This document shows, piece by piece, positions 18,069-27,105 of a DNA stretch of 64,000 nucleotides. This DNA is from Sphingobium lignivorans (lineage in GTDB: Bacteria; Pseudomonadota; Alphaproteobacteria; Sphingomonadales; Sphingomonadaceae). Where the stretch lies: the NCBI RefSeq assembly GCF_014203955.1, contig NZ_JACHKA010000001.1:1240001-1304000 (forward strand). The letters run 5' to 3'. Both the position numbers and the translations under genes were made by a program. Positions within the stretch are counted from its first letter, which is position 1; each line of letters begins with the position of its first letter. Below the pieces are notes generated by a model. That model saw only the letters and a list, made by a program, of their open reading frames with translations. It was not told where the DNA came from and did not search any database.

Positions 18069-18767
18069 TCAGGCCGCGTCGACGAACACGATCTCGCTGT
18101 CCTCGATCGCGGTGATGCGCAACGTGTCCAGCTCCGCGATCGCGGCGCCGTCGCGCGCGTTCACCCGCACGCCATCGATCTCGACCGCGCCGGTGGCGGG
18201 CACGAGATAGGCCTTGCGATCCGCGCCGAGCGGATAGGACAGCGTCTCGCCGGCCTTGATCGTCGCTCCGATCACGCGGGCATTGGTGCGGATCGGCAGA
18301 GCATCGTCGTCATTGTCGTAGCCGCTTGCCAGCACCACGAACTGGCCCGCCCTGTCCGCCTTGGGGAACGGGCGTGCGCCCCAGCTCGGCTGCTCGCCGT
18401 CACGGGTGGGGATGATCCAGATCTGAAAGATCTGCGTCACTTCATCCTCCATGTTGTACTCCGAGTGACGGATGCCCGTGCCGGCGGACATGACCTGCAC
18501 GTCGCCTGCTTCGGTCCGGCCCTTGTTGCCAAGGCTGTCCTGGTGGGTGATCGCGCCCTTGCGGACATAAGTGATGATTTCCATGTCGCGGTGCGGATGC
18601 GGGGGGAAGCCGGTGCCGGGCTGGATCGTGTCGTCGTTCCAGACGCGCAGATTGCCCCAGTGCACGCGGCGCGGGTCCTGGTAATTGGCGAAAGAGAAGT
18701 GATGCTTGGCATCCAGCCAGCCATGGTTCTCGCCGCCAAGGCTCTCAAAGGGGCGCAGTTCAATCAT
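18069..18767 (-). CDS. Pirin family protein
   Basis: A 232-residue bicupin of the pirin/YhhW family. The N-terminal cupin carries PHPHRDMEIITYV and, about 40 residues later, GIRHSEYN, which together supply the His and Glu ligands of one metal. The C-terminal cupin lacks them, as usual. Some members are quercetin 2,3-dioxygenases and others are transcription cofactors, so the activity here is open. It is divergent from a LysR regulator 110 bp away, the classic arrangement for a regulator and its target. Confidence 0.88.
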   Translation of the reverse strand: MIELRPFESLGGENHGWLDAKHHFSFANYQDPRRVHWGNLRVWNDDTIQPGTGFPPHPHRDMEIITYVRKGAITHQDSLGNKGRTEAGDVQVMSAGTGIRHSEYNMEDEVTQIFQIWIIPTRDGEQPSWGARPFPKADRAGQFVVLASGYDNDDDALPIRTNARVIGATIKAGETLSYPLGADRKAYLVPATGAVEIDGVRVNARDGAAIAELDTLRITAIEDSEIVFVDAA

Positions 18768-18877
18768 CTCGTGTCTCCTCGGTGGGACGGGGTTTCGTCC
18801 GCTTGAGGCCGAGATAAGGCGGCTTGCTTGTCCGGATAAGTCGGATAAGTTCGTCGGGAACGTTCTGGAAAATTGAA

Positions 18878-19804
18878 ATGTCGAACCCTGGCACGCCTAC
18901 ATTCGATCAGCTCCGCATCTTCCTGACGGTCGTCGAGACGGGGAGTTTCGCGGCCGCCGGGCGCAAGCTCAACCGGGCCGTGTCGGTCATCAGCTATGGC
19001 ATCGCCAATCTTGAGGCCCAGCTTGGGCTCAGTCTCTTCGAGCGGGAAGGGACGAGGAAACCGCAGCTCACGCCCGCCGGTAAAGCCGTTCTTGCCGAGG
19101 CGCGAACCGTCTCGACAGGGATCGACGCCTTGCGCGCCAAGGTGAAAGGGCTGCTGGAAGGGCTGGAAGCGGAAGTCAGTCTCGTGGTCGATGTGATGTT
19201 GCCCGCCGAACGGCTTGCCCTGATCCTTCGCAGCTTTCGGACGCAGTTCCCGACTGTGTCTCTCCGCCTTCATGTCGAGGGCTTGGGGGCGGTGGCGGCT
19301 CTGGTGCTGGAGGGGCGGGCGGACCTCGGCATCGCCGGTCCGGTCGCGGCGCAGATCGAAGGGCTGGAGCGTTGTGCCGTCGGCTCCGTGGCGCTGGTGC
19401 CGGTCTCGGCGCCCGACCATCCGTTGGCCAGGGCAGAAACCCTTCTGCCGGGCGCCGCGAGGGAGCATGTCCAGCTCGTGCTGGCCGATCGCTCGCCCCT
19501 GACGGAGGGGCGGGACTTCGCCGTCAACAGTGCCCATACCTGGCGCCTCTCTGATCTGGGCGCCAAGCATGCGTTGCTGCGCGAAGGGATCGGCTGGGGC
19601 AACATGCCGCTGCCGATGGTGGAGAGCGACCTCGTGGCCGGCACGCTGGTGCGCCTTGCACTGCCCGATGCGCCCGGCGGCCTTTATCGCTTCTCCGCCA
19701 TCAGTCGCCGGGATGCACCGCCCGGCCCGGCGGCGTCGTGGCTCATGCAGCGCTTCATCGATCTCGGCGCGGAAGACGACCATGGCATCCTGCCGGACGT
19801 GTGA
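18878..19804 (+). CDS. LysR family transcriptional regulator
   Basis: A 308-residue LysR regulator. The helix-turn-helix occupies about residues 8-66 (FDQLRIFLTVVETGSFAAAG). The remaining 240 residues are the effector-binding domain. The start at 18878 was preferred because the family begins a few residues before the helix-turn-helix; a longer reading from 18824 adds an atypical 18-residue extension. It is divergent from the pirin gene and probably controls it from the 110-bp shared gap. The inducer is unknown. Confidence 0.85.
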   Translation: MSNPGTPTFDQLRIFLTVVETGSFAAAGRKLNRAVSVISYGIANLEAQLGLSLFEREGTRKPQLTPAGKAVLAEARTVSTGIDALRAKVKGLLEGLEAEVSLVVDVMLPAERLALILRSFRTQFPTVSLRLHVEGLGAVAALVLEGRADLGIAGPVAAQIEGLERCAVGSVALVPVSAPDHPLARAETLLPGAAREHVQLVLADRSPLTEGRDFAVNSAHTWRLSDLGAKHALLREGIGWGNMPLPMVESDLVAGTLVRLALPDAPGGLYRFSAISRRDAPPGPAASWLMQRFIDLGAEDDHGILPDV

Positions 19805-19925
19805 ACGCAGGGGCGGGCGGCATCCGGCGGCCGCGCCGCTTGTCGCCGCACGGGCCGGACGCTAGGTCGGCCCGAACCACGGGCGCGGGCGGCGAGGGAG
19901 GAAAGATGCGGAGAGGACGAGGGAC

Positions 19926-22616
19926 ATGAAGGCAGAGACAAGCGATGCGCTGGAAAGGGCACGGGCCTGCTCGCCTTTCCTGGCCCGGTTGATCGCCTCT
20001 CATCCCGACCTCGTCGCGCTCGTGAGTGCGGGCGCGCTGGATGAGGCCTGGCAGGCCGCGCGTTCGCTCGCATCAGATGAGCCGGTCGACCGGCGCCTGC
20101 GGTCGCGGCGCGGGGCCGTCGCGCTGGTCGCAGCGCTGGCCGACCTGTCGGGTGCGTGGGATCTGGACGCGGTAACGCGCCATCTTTCCGATTTCGCGGA
20201 CGAGGCGATCGGCGATGCGCTCGCTGCGGCCTTCGCTGAACGCTATCCCGACGACGAAGCGCGCGGCATCGCCGTGATCGCGCTGGGTAAGCATGGCAGC
20301 CGGGAGCTCAATTATTCCTCGGACATCGATCCGATCCTTGTCTTCGATCCCCGGACGATCCCCACGCGCGGGCGCGAGGAGCCGCAGGAAGCGGCGCTGC
20401 GCCTTGCCCGGCGACTGGTCGCGCTCCTGTCCGAGCGCACTGGCGATGGCTATGTTTTTCGCGTCGATCTGCGGTTGCGGCCCTCGCCGGAAGTGTCTCC
20501 GATCATCCTCCCGGTGGACGCGGCGATTTCCTATTATGAGAGCGCGGCGATCGGCTGGGAGCAGGCGGCTTTCATTCGCGCCCGGGCGGCTGCGGGCGAT
20601 CTCGCGTTGGGCCGCAACTTCCTCTCGGCGATCCGCCCGTTCGTGTGGCGACGCAGCCTTGATTTCGGTGCTATCCGCGCGATCAGCGACGTGTCGCGGC
20701 GCATCCGCGCGCATTATGCCAGCGGCCAGCGCTTCGGTCCGGGTTTCGATCTCAAGCGCGGGCGCGGTGGCATCCGCGAAGTGGAGTTTTTTGCGCAAGC
20801 GCATCAACTCATTCACGGAGGGCGCAATCCCGCCCTGCGCCAGCCCGCGACCCGCGCCGCCCTGCGTGCGCTTGGCGATGCCGGGCTGATTCCGCCCGAT
20901 GCGGTGGCGCATCTGGATGCGGCCTATGTGGCCTTGCGGACGATCGAACACCGGCTGCAAATGGTGGATGACCGCCAGACCCACAGTCTTCCGGATTCGG
21001 CGGGCGCGCTCCGCAACGTCGCCCGGCTTGCGGGGCTGGAGGAGGGGCAGGAGCTGCTCGACGCGCTGGCGCCCCATGTGGAAACCACGGGTCTGATCTT
21101 TGACGGTCTTGTGGGCGAGGAGCCGGAAGGCGACGCTGCTCTGCCCGGCGATGAGCGGGCGCTCGCCGAGCGTCTGCGCGACATGGGCATCGAGGATACG
21201 GACCCCTTCGTGCAGCGCATTGCCCGTTGGCGCGACGGCAGCCTGCGCCCGCTGCGCAGCACGGCCGCGCGGGAAGCGCTCGAAGAACTCCTCCCCGGAC
21301 TGATGCGCGAGATCGCCCACGCGCCCGCCCCGCTGAATGCGCTCAACAAACTCGATCAGGTGATTTCCGGCCTGCCCAGCGCGGTCAATCTGCTGCGGCT
21401 GCTGGTCGCCCGGCCCGGCCTGGCGGAACTGCTGGTGCTCATTCTGTCGCACACGCCGGCGCTCGCCGATGCGCTCGGGCGGCAACCCGCTCTTTTCGAT
21501 GGCCTGATCGATGCAAGCGCACTCGACCTTCCACCCGATGTGCCCGCGCTCGTCGCGGACATGCGCGCGCGGGATACGAGCGAGGACTTCCAGCAACGGC
21601 TGGATCATGTCCGCCACGTGGTGAGCGAGCGGCGTTTTGCGCTCGGCGTGCAGATCATCTCGCGCGAGGTCGATCCGCTGGAAGTCGGGCGAGGCTATGC
21701 CCGTGTCGCCGAAGCGGCGGTGGACGTGCTCGCCGATGCCGCCATCGCGGAATTCGCCCAGGCCCATGGCCACGTGGCCGACAGCGAACTGGTGATCCTC
21801 GCGCTCGGCCGCTTTGGTGGTGGACTGCTCACCCATGCCTCGGACCTGGACGTCGTTTTCCTGTTCACGGGTGATTACAGGTCGGAATCGGGTGGCCGCC
21901 GCCCGCTCGGCGCCACGCTCTATTACAACCGGCTTTCGCAGCGCGTCATCAACGCGCTTTCGGTGCCGACGGCGGCCGGCGCCCTGTACGAAGTCGATAC
22001 GAGGCTGCGCCCATCCGGCAATCAGGGACCCCTGGCGGTCAGCTTCGAGAGCTTCGCGCGCTATCAGGCCGAAAGCGCGTGGACATGGGAGCATCTGGCA
22101 CTCACGCGCGCACGGCCGGTCTTCGGTTCCGCCGCAGCAAGGGCTGAGCTGGAACGGATCATTGACGAGGCACTGATGCGGCCGCGCGACCCGGCTGCCC
22201 TGCGGCGCGACGCCGTGAAAATGCGCGGCGATATTGCGCAACATAAGCCGCCCGCCGGTCCGCTGGATGTCAAGCTGGTGCAGGGCGGGCTGGTCGATCT
22301 CGAGTTCCTGATCCACGTGACTCAGCTCACGCATCGCACCGGCTTCTCGCCGAGCCTGAACATCGCGCTGAAGAAGCTGACGGGCGCCGGTCTGCTCGAC
22401 GCGCGGCTGGTGGGCGCGGCGGACCTGCTCACGCGCTATCTGGTCGTTTCCCGGCTAGTGACGCCCAGTTCCACCGAACCGGCCGCGGAAAGCCGCTGGC
22501 TCGTGGCACGGGCATGCGGCGTGGACGACTGGGCCGGCCTGCTTGCCCGAATCGAAGAAGCGCGGCAGGTCATCGGCACGAGCTGGAATCGGCTGGTGGA
22601 AGACTCCGCCGCATAA
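19926..22616 (+). CDS. glnE: Bifunctional glutamine synthetase adenylyltransferase/adenylyl-removing enzyme
   Basis: An 896-residue GlnE, which adds AMP to and removes it from glutamine synthetase in response to PII and glutamine. Two nucleotidyltransferase domains are present: the deadenylylating one with GSRELNYSSDIDP at about residues 124-136, and the adenylylating one with GGGLLTHASDLDVVF at about 631-645. The regulatory domain lies between them. At 896 residues it is slightly shorter than the roughly 945 of E. coli, as is common in alphaproteobacteria. The bcp-type peroxiredoxin gene 42 bp downstream is a frequent sphingomonad neighbour. It is a housekeeping gene and marks this stretch as core chromosome. 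Confidence 0.95.
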   Translation: MKAETSDALERARACSPFLARLIASHPDLVALVSAGALDEAWQAARSLASDEPVDRRLRSRRGAVALVAALADLSGAWDLDAVTRHLSDFADEAIGDALAAAFAERYPDDEARGIAVIALGKHGSRELNYSSDIDPILVFDPRTIPTRGREEPQEAALRLARRLVALLSERTGDGYVFRVDLRLRPSPEVSPIILPVDAAISYYESAAIGWEQAAFIRARAAAGDLALGRNFLSAIRPFVWRRSLDFGAIRAISDVSRRIRAHYASGQRFGPGFDLKRGRGGIREVEFFAQAHQLIHGGRNPALRQPATRAALRALGDAGLIPPDAVAHLDAAYVALRTIEHRLQMVDDRQTHSLPDSAGALRNVARLAGLEEGQELLDALAPHVETTGLIFDGLVGEEPEGDAALPGDERALAERLRDMGIEDTDPFVQRIARWRDGSLRPLRSTAAREALEELLPGLMREIAHAPAPLNALNKLDQVISGLPSAVNLLRLLVARPGLAELLVLILSHTPALADALGRQPALFDGLIDASALDLPPDVPALVADMRARDTSEDFQQRLDHVRHVVSERRFALGVQIISREVDPLEVGRGYARVAEAAVDVLADAAIAEFAQAHGHVADSELVILALGRFGGGLLTHASDLDVVFLFTGDYRSESGGRRPLGATLYYNRLSQRVINALSVPTAAGALYEVDTRLRPSGNQGPLAVSFESFARYQAESAWTWEHLALTRARPVFGSAAARAELERIIDEALMRPRDPAALRRDAVKMRGDIAQHKPPAGPLDVKLVQGGLVDLEFLIHVTQLTHRTGFSPSLNIALKKLTGAGLLDARLVGAADLLTRYLVVSRLVTPSSTEPAAESRWLVARACGVDDWAGLLARIEEARQVIGTSWNRLVEDSAA

Positions 22617-22658
22617 GGTGCCGGTTGCGCATCCGATCATGCAGGGAAAGGACAGGAA

Positions 22659-23123
22659 ATGCTCAGTGAAGGAGACATGCTGCCGGACGTCACGCTGACG
22701 GGGGCGGATGACACCCCGATCCGCCTTGGCGACTATCGCGGCAAGCCGCTCGTGATCTATTTCTATCCCAAGGCGGACACCCCCGGCTGCACGACGGAAG
22801 CGATCGACTTCACCGACCTCGCAGAGACGTTCGCGGGGCTGGGCGTGCCGGTCATCGCCGTGTCGAAGGACCCGACGGCAAAGCTCAGGCGTTTCGCTGA
22901 CAAGCGTGGCCTCGCCGTGACGCTCGCTTCGGATGGCGATGGCAGCGTATGCGAGGCGTTCGGGACCTGGGTGGAGAAAAGCCTGTACGGGCGCAAATAT
23001 ATGGGCATCGAGCGCGCCACCTTTGTGGCGGACGCGCAGGGCAAGATCGTGCGGGTCTGGCCCAAGGTGAAAGTGAAGGGTCACGCGGCCGAGGTGCTGG
23101 AAGCCGTGAAGGCGCTCGCCTGA
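22659..23123 (+). CDS. bcp: Thioredoxin-dependent peroxiredoxin, Bcp/PrxQ type
   Basis: A 154-residue PrxQ/Bcp-type peroxiredoxin that reduces hydrogen peroxide and organic hydroperoxides with thioredoxin. The peroxidatic cysteine sits in PKADTPGCTTEAIDF at about residue 45. The usual resolving cysteine five residues later is replaced here (the sequence reads CTTEAI), so it is a one-cysteine form or uses a different resolving partner. VISKDP-like (VIAVSKDPTAKLRRF) and KYMGIERATFVAD segments are typical. It follows glnE closely. Confidence 0.9.
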   Translation: MLSEGDMLPDVTLTGADDTPIRLGDYRGKPLVIYFYPKADTPGCTTEAIDFTDLAETFAGLGVPVIAVSKDPTAKLRRFADKRGLAVTLASDGDGSVCEAFGTWVEKSLYGRKYMGIERATFVADAQGKIVRVWPKVKVKGHAAEVLEAVKALA

Positions 23124-23191
23124 GCACGGTGGATTCAAGGGATCCCTGAAGGGGAGCGCGGGCGGCGGCCATGAAGAGCCGCTGCACCGGC

Positions 23192-23220
23192 GCCCGCGCC
23201 TTCACATGGTGGGCGCGGGC
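23192..23220. terminator. GC-rich hairpin at the convergent bcp/dioxygenase junction
   Basis: A 9-bp stem GCCCGCGCC / GGCGCGGGC with an 11-base loop spans the end of the minus-strand dioxygenase gene and the region just after bcp. There is no T-run. It may slow polymerase from either side, but it overlaps coding sequence, so the call is weak. Confidence 0.3.
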
Positions 23221-24125
23221 TCCGCGTCCGGCACCAATGCGGAGGTTGGAACAGCGGATCGTTCCTCGCCGCTTTCATTCACATTGGCCCGCCGCAGATC
23301 ACGCTTGTAAGTCGCGTAATCGAATTCCGTGCCGCGGTGGAGCATGCAGCGATTGTCCCAGATAAGCAGATCGCCCTGCTTCCATTTGTGGGAATAGATG
23401 AAACGGTCCTGACTGGCGAAGGCGAGCAATTCCTCGATCAGGGCCGCGCCTTCCGCATCATCCATCCCGACCACGCGATAGGCATGGCTGCCGACGAACA
23501 GGCATTTGCGGCCGTCGGGACTGATGCGGACCAGCGGCTGCTTGGCGCCCGGCATCAGCTGGCGCAGACGCTCCGTCTCCTCCGGGTCGACGCCGCCCTT
23601 GATACGGCTTGCGAGAAAGCTGTGTTCCGCCACCAGATCCTGGATCCTGTCCCTGGTCTCCTGCGGCAGCTGCTCATACACATAGCGCAGATCGACGAAC
23701 TGGGTGTCGCCCTTTTCCGGCGGGACGATATGGCCGAGCAGCATCGACCATTTGCTGGGCATATCGTTGAACGAGCTGTCCGCATGGAAGATCTCATTGC
23801 CCTTCGCGAACTTGGCGCGCAGCGAGGCGGGGTCGACGATCTCGCCGTTCGCATCGAGGTTCGATGCATCATAGAGTTCGGGCGCCATGCGGCCCGGCTG
23901 ATCCTTGCGCGCGTCATAGCCCGGTGGCAGCTCCAGCGGACCGAAGGCGCGGGCAAAGCGCAGATGGTCGGCATCGCTGATATGGTGCTGGTTGCGAATG
24001 CAGACCACGCCGTACTGCCTCATCGCATCTTCGATGAACGTGACGAGGGACGGGTCCGGCTCCTGGGACAGATCCGCGCCAATGATCTCGCCGCCAAAAA
24101 CGGGGTGTAGCTTACTCACTTCCAT
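23202..24125 (-). CDS. TauD/TfdA family Fe(II)/2-oxoglutarate dioxygenase
   Basis: A 307-residue dioxygenase starting at ATG 24125, preceded by AGGAGACGAGCC; a longer reading from 24209 is unlikely. The iron-binding triad is H114 and D116 (FHADSSFND) plus H263 (CMLHRGTEF). The 2-oxoglutarate-anchoring Arg is in the following KRDLRR segment. The family hydroxylates taurine, alkyl sulfates, phenoxyacetates and similar compounds, often splitting an ether or sulfonate. The TonB receptor gene next to it on the same strand (stop 24334) suggests an imported substrate, but that gene is separated by a hairpin and about 200 bp. Substrate unknown. Confidence 0.85.
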   Translation of the reverse strand: MEVSKLHPVFGGEIIGADLSQEPDPSLVTFIEDAMRQYGVVCIRNQHHISDADHLRFARAFGPLELPPGYDARKDQPGRMAPELYDASNLDANGEIVDPASLRAKFAKGNEIFHADSSFNDMPSKWSMLLGHIVPPEKGDTQFVDLRYVYEQLPQETRDRIQDLVAEHSFLASRIKGGVDPEETERLRQLMPGAKQPLVRISPDGRKCLFVGSHAYRVVGMDDAEGAALIEELLAFASQDRFIYSHKWKQGDLLIWDNRCMLHRGTEFDYATYKRDLRRANVNESGEERSAVPTSALVPDAEPAPTM

Positions 24126-24286
24126 GGCTCGTCTCCTGCGTTTCGCGGTCTGGCATGCCCGAACAGACGCAGCGTCCACGTCCGTCCCTGCGCCAGCGAG
24201 GCTTGTCACCTATTTATGTGTCTTCTATTAATTCAAGATCGAACCATTTGTAAATATGCTCATCGAGACGGGCCGTATATGAGAAT

Positions 24287-24311
24287 GGGGCCGGAAACGT
24301 GTTCCGGCCCC
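24287..24311 (-). terminator. Hairpin downstream of the TonB receptor gene
   Basis: A perfect 10-bp stem GGGGCCGGAA / TTCCGGCCCC with a 5-base loop lies 23 bases past the receptor stop in the direction of transcription. The following minus-strand bases are mixed and somewhat T-rich rather than a clean T-run. It probably terminates the receptor transcript and separates it from the dioxygenase gene. Confidence 0.6.
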
Positions 24312-24333
24312 CTCCCTCCCTGATTTGAACCGA

Positions 24334-26865
24334 TCAGAAGTTGCGCTTGATCGTCGCTGCCCAGGTGCGCGGCAGGCCGACGCCGGCCGAGACGGTACTC
24401 GAGCTGAAATGCTGGTCGAACAGCGAGGTGTAGTAATATTTGTCCGTCAGGTTCCGCACTTCCAGCGCGAAGGTCCAGTCATTGTCGGCTGTGCGATAAG
24501 CGAGGCGCGCATTCATGAGGAAGCGGCCATCGATCTTGTTGTAGCGCGGGTCGTTGATCGCTTCGGCATACATGTGGGACTGATAATCGCCATCCAGGCG
24601 GGCTGTGAGCGTGTCGCTGCCGAGCGGAAAGTCATATTGAATGCCGCCGCTCCATTTCCACTTGGGCGTATAGGGCGTGATCATGTCCAGCGTCAGACCG
24701 CCCAGCTCGGCTTCGGTCCCGTTGAGTTCGGTATATTCGAAGTCCAGATAACTGAACGAACCATCGATGGTGAAGTGGTCGAAGGGGCGTGCCGTGAACT
24801 CCAGCTCCACGCCCTTCACGTCCGCCTTGCCGACATTGTTCGGCTGGAGGCAAGGCGAGATCGGGCAGGCGGAGAGCGTCAGGATGATGTCGTTGTACTT
24901 GTTGAAGAACAGCGCACCATTGAGCCGCAACTTGCGGTCGAACAGATCGGTCTTGAAGCCCACTTCATAAGTGGTGAGCGTTTCGGGATTGAACGCCTTG
25001 AGCTGATTGTTGGGACTGGATGGCCCGAAGAAGGGGCGCGGGTTGACGCCGCCGCCCTTGTAGCCCGTGGTGACCTGAGCGTAGACCATGGCTGCCTCGG
25101 AGAAGCGATAGTCTGCCGCAACGCGCCAGTCGGTGCGTTCGCCCTTGAACGTGTCGCTCACGTCATAGAGGCCAAGCAGCAGGCAGTTGGGATCGTTGCC
25201 GATGCCGGTGGGGCCGGCCGTCGGCGCGCCAAGGAAGAAGGCGCAGGGGAGGGGGCCGGGGATGGTCCCGTCGGGATTGCTGCGGAAATAGGTGTACGTC
25301 TTCTCATCCCAGCTGTGGCGGATGCCGCCGGAGATGTTGAGGGCGTCCGTCGCATGGAAAGTGCCGTTGAAATAAAGGGCCTTGGACGTCGAGGGCGTGC
25401 TGTCGGGGCCGTGAATGAAGTCGATGCCCGCATAATTGAGGTCGACGCGCGCGTTCAGCGAGCCGTCCTGGTCATGGTAGAAGCCGCCAAGTGTATATTC
25501 GAACAGCCCTTCTCCAAGGCTGCCGTTGAGGCGGATTTCCTCGCTCCACATCCTGTGCTCAAGGGTCTGGAGCAGTTGCTGGCTTGGCAGGGGAGACCCA
25601 TCCTCGCCTTGCGCCCATGAGGAATCATAACGGCGATAGGCCGTGATCGACGTCAGTTTGAGCGTCGGCGCGAGTTCGATGTCGATCGTTCCCTGAACGC
25701 CCCATCCGTTGAAATGCTGGATCGGATTGACCGCATAGGGCTTGTACGGCGACTGCGATGTCGGCGCCATCTGGTCCTGGAATGTCTCATAGCTGATGAA
25801 GCGACGATCATAGCCGGCCGGCGGCGTGTCGCAGCTATAGCGGCCATAAGGCACGAATTTGCAGTCATAGAGGATCGGTGCGCCCGTGATGGTGTTCGCG
25901 ACCCAGGGCTGCCCGTCCGCATTGGTGCCCGTGCGATTGGTGACCTGGAGGCCCGTGATCGGATCGATCCATGGATTCTGGCCGTTGGCATCGGATGCGG
26001 CATGCAGCAGCACGGACGCGCCGGCCTCGGAATTGTCCCGCGTATAGTCGCCCGCAATGTTGATCTCGACGGTCTCGCTGGGCAGCCAGCGCAGGGAGAG
26101 CCGCCCGGCCACATAGGATTTGCCGCCCAGCGTCCCCAGTTCGACGCCCTTGCCGGTATTGTTGTTGGACGGCACACCCGAGCCGGGATGCGTCAGGCCG
26201 TAATCGAGCCGCGTGACGTAACCGTCCCGGCTCTGCGCGGAGCCGGCGATACGGGCGAACAGCTTGTCGGTGATCGCGAAATCGGCAAAGCCGCGCGCTT
26301 CCACGCGGTCGAAGGAGCCATAGGTGACCTGAAAGGAACCCCGGCCGCTGCCGTCCGGCTTGGTGGAGAACAGCTTGATCGCGCCGCCGATGGAGTTCTT
26401 GCCCGCAAGCGTGCCCTGAGGTCCGCGCAGCACCTCGATACGGTCGAGATCCATGAGGTCCAGCAGCGAGCCGGTGACGGTCGGATAGTAGACATCATCA
26501 ACGTAGATGCCGACGCCCGGCTCGAGCGCATAGTTGAAATCGACCTGCCCGACACCGCGGATGAAGGCCACCAACCCGGAGCCGTTGAACTGTCCCTGCG
26601 GCTGAAGCGTGACGTTGGGCGCCTGCGCGGCGATGTCGGAGACATTGGTCTGCGCGCGCTGCTCAAGCATCGCCGCATTCACGGCCGTGATGGCGATGGG
26701 TGTATCCTGCAGGCGGGTTTCGCGAAACTGCGCGGTGACGATGATATCCGTGGGATCGGCGCCAGGATTGTCCTGTGGCGTGCTTTCCCCCTGAGCCCAC
26801 GCCGGCGCCGCGATAACAGTGGAAATCGCAAGCAAAGCTGTACTACATGCGTGTTGAACCCGCAT
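24334..26865 (-). CDS. TonB-dependent outer-membrane receptor
   Basis: An 843-residue receptor. The signal peptide ends at APAWAQG. An Ile-Val-Val-type TonB box is seen in DIIVTAQFRE, followed by a plug domain (about residues 50-165, with GVGIYVDDVYYP and IEVLRGPQGTLAGKNS) and a 22-strand barrel ending in the aromatic TWAATIKRNF terminus. It takes up a bulky compound through the outer membrane using TonB energy. In SYK-6 relatives, such receptors import lignin-derived biaryls; by context an aromatic substrate is plausible but unproven. GAGGAGAGGGG lies before the ATG. It is divergent from the MetE-like gene and shares a 240-bp control region with it. Confidence 0.92.
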   Translation of the reverse strand: MRVQHACSTALLAISTVIAAPAWAQGESTPQDNPGADPTDIIVTAQFRETRLQDTPIAITAVNAAMLEQRAQTNVSDIAAQAPNVTLQPQGQFNGSGLVAFIRGVGQVDFNYALEPGVGIYVDDVYYPTVTGSLLDLMDLDRIEVLRGPQGTLAGKNSIGGAIKLFSTKPDGSGRGSFQVTYGSFDRVEARGFADFAITDKLFARIAGSAQSRDGYVTRLDYGLTHPGSGVPSNNNTGKGVELGTLGGKSYVAGRLSLRWLPSETVEINIAGDYTRDNSEAGASVLLHAASDANGQNPWIDPITGLQVTNRTGTNADGQPWVANTITGAPILYDCKFVPYGRYSCDTPPAGYDRRFISYETFQDQMAPTSQSPYKPYAVNPIQHFNGWGVQGTIDIELAPTLKLTSITAYRRYDSSWAQGEDGSPLPSQQLLQTLEHRMWSEEIRLNGSLGEGLFEYTLGGFYHDQDGSLNARVDLNYAGIDFIHGPDSTPSTSKALYFNGTFHATDALNISGGIRHSWDEKTYTYFRSNPDGTIPGPLPCAFFLGAPTAGPTGIGNDPNCLLLGLYDVSDTFKGERTDWRVAADYRFSEAAMVYAQVTTGYKGGGVNPRPFFGPSSPNNQLKAFNPETLTTYEVGFKTDLFDRKLRLNGALFFNKYNDIILTLSACPISPCLQPNNVGKADVKGVELEFTARPFDHFTIDGSFSYLDFEYTELNGTEAELGGLTLDMITPYTPKWKWSGGIQYDFPLGSDTLTARLDGDYQSHMYAEAINDPRYNKIDGRFLMNARLAYRTADNDWTFALEVRNLTDKYYYTSLFDQHFSSSTVSAGVGLPRTWAATIKRNF

Positions 26866-27017
26866 ATCCCCTCTCCTCTGTTGTCGGCAATATTGCTGTC
26901 TCGAACTGGACTTTCGCCGACTATTGTTGTTCTAGCATGGCTGTATGTGTCTAGTAAGTAACACGGCTGTGCTCGGAAGGCCGTTTTCACGCGATGAAAT
27001 GGACAAAATCAATAAAA

Positions 27018-27032
27018 CTTGCGTGTCGCAAG
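27018..27032. promoter_or_regulatory. Small palindrome in the receptor/MetE-like divergent region
   Basis: A perfect inverted repeat CTTGCG-TGT-CGCAAG, set in an AT-rich stretch between the divergent TonB receptor and MetE-like genes and 73 bases before the latter's start. It could be a repressor site. No matching copy was noticed elsewhere in the window. Confidence 0.3.
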
Positions 27033-27105
27033 ACCCACACGGGCAGGGCCGCACTCGTTTGCTGTGGGGATCCAGCCGCTCCCTTCTTCAGGAGATTTCA
27101 TTCAG

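Noticed and set aside
20073..22334. 753-codon open frame antisense to glnE
   Set aside because: Wholly inside glnE, with no domain or ribosome site.
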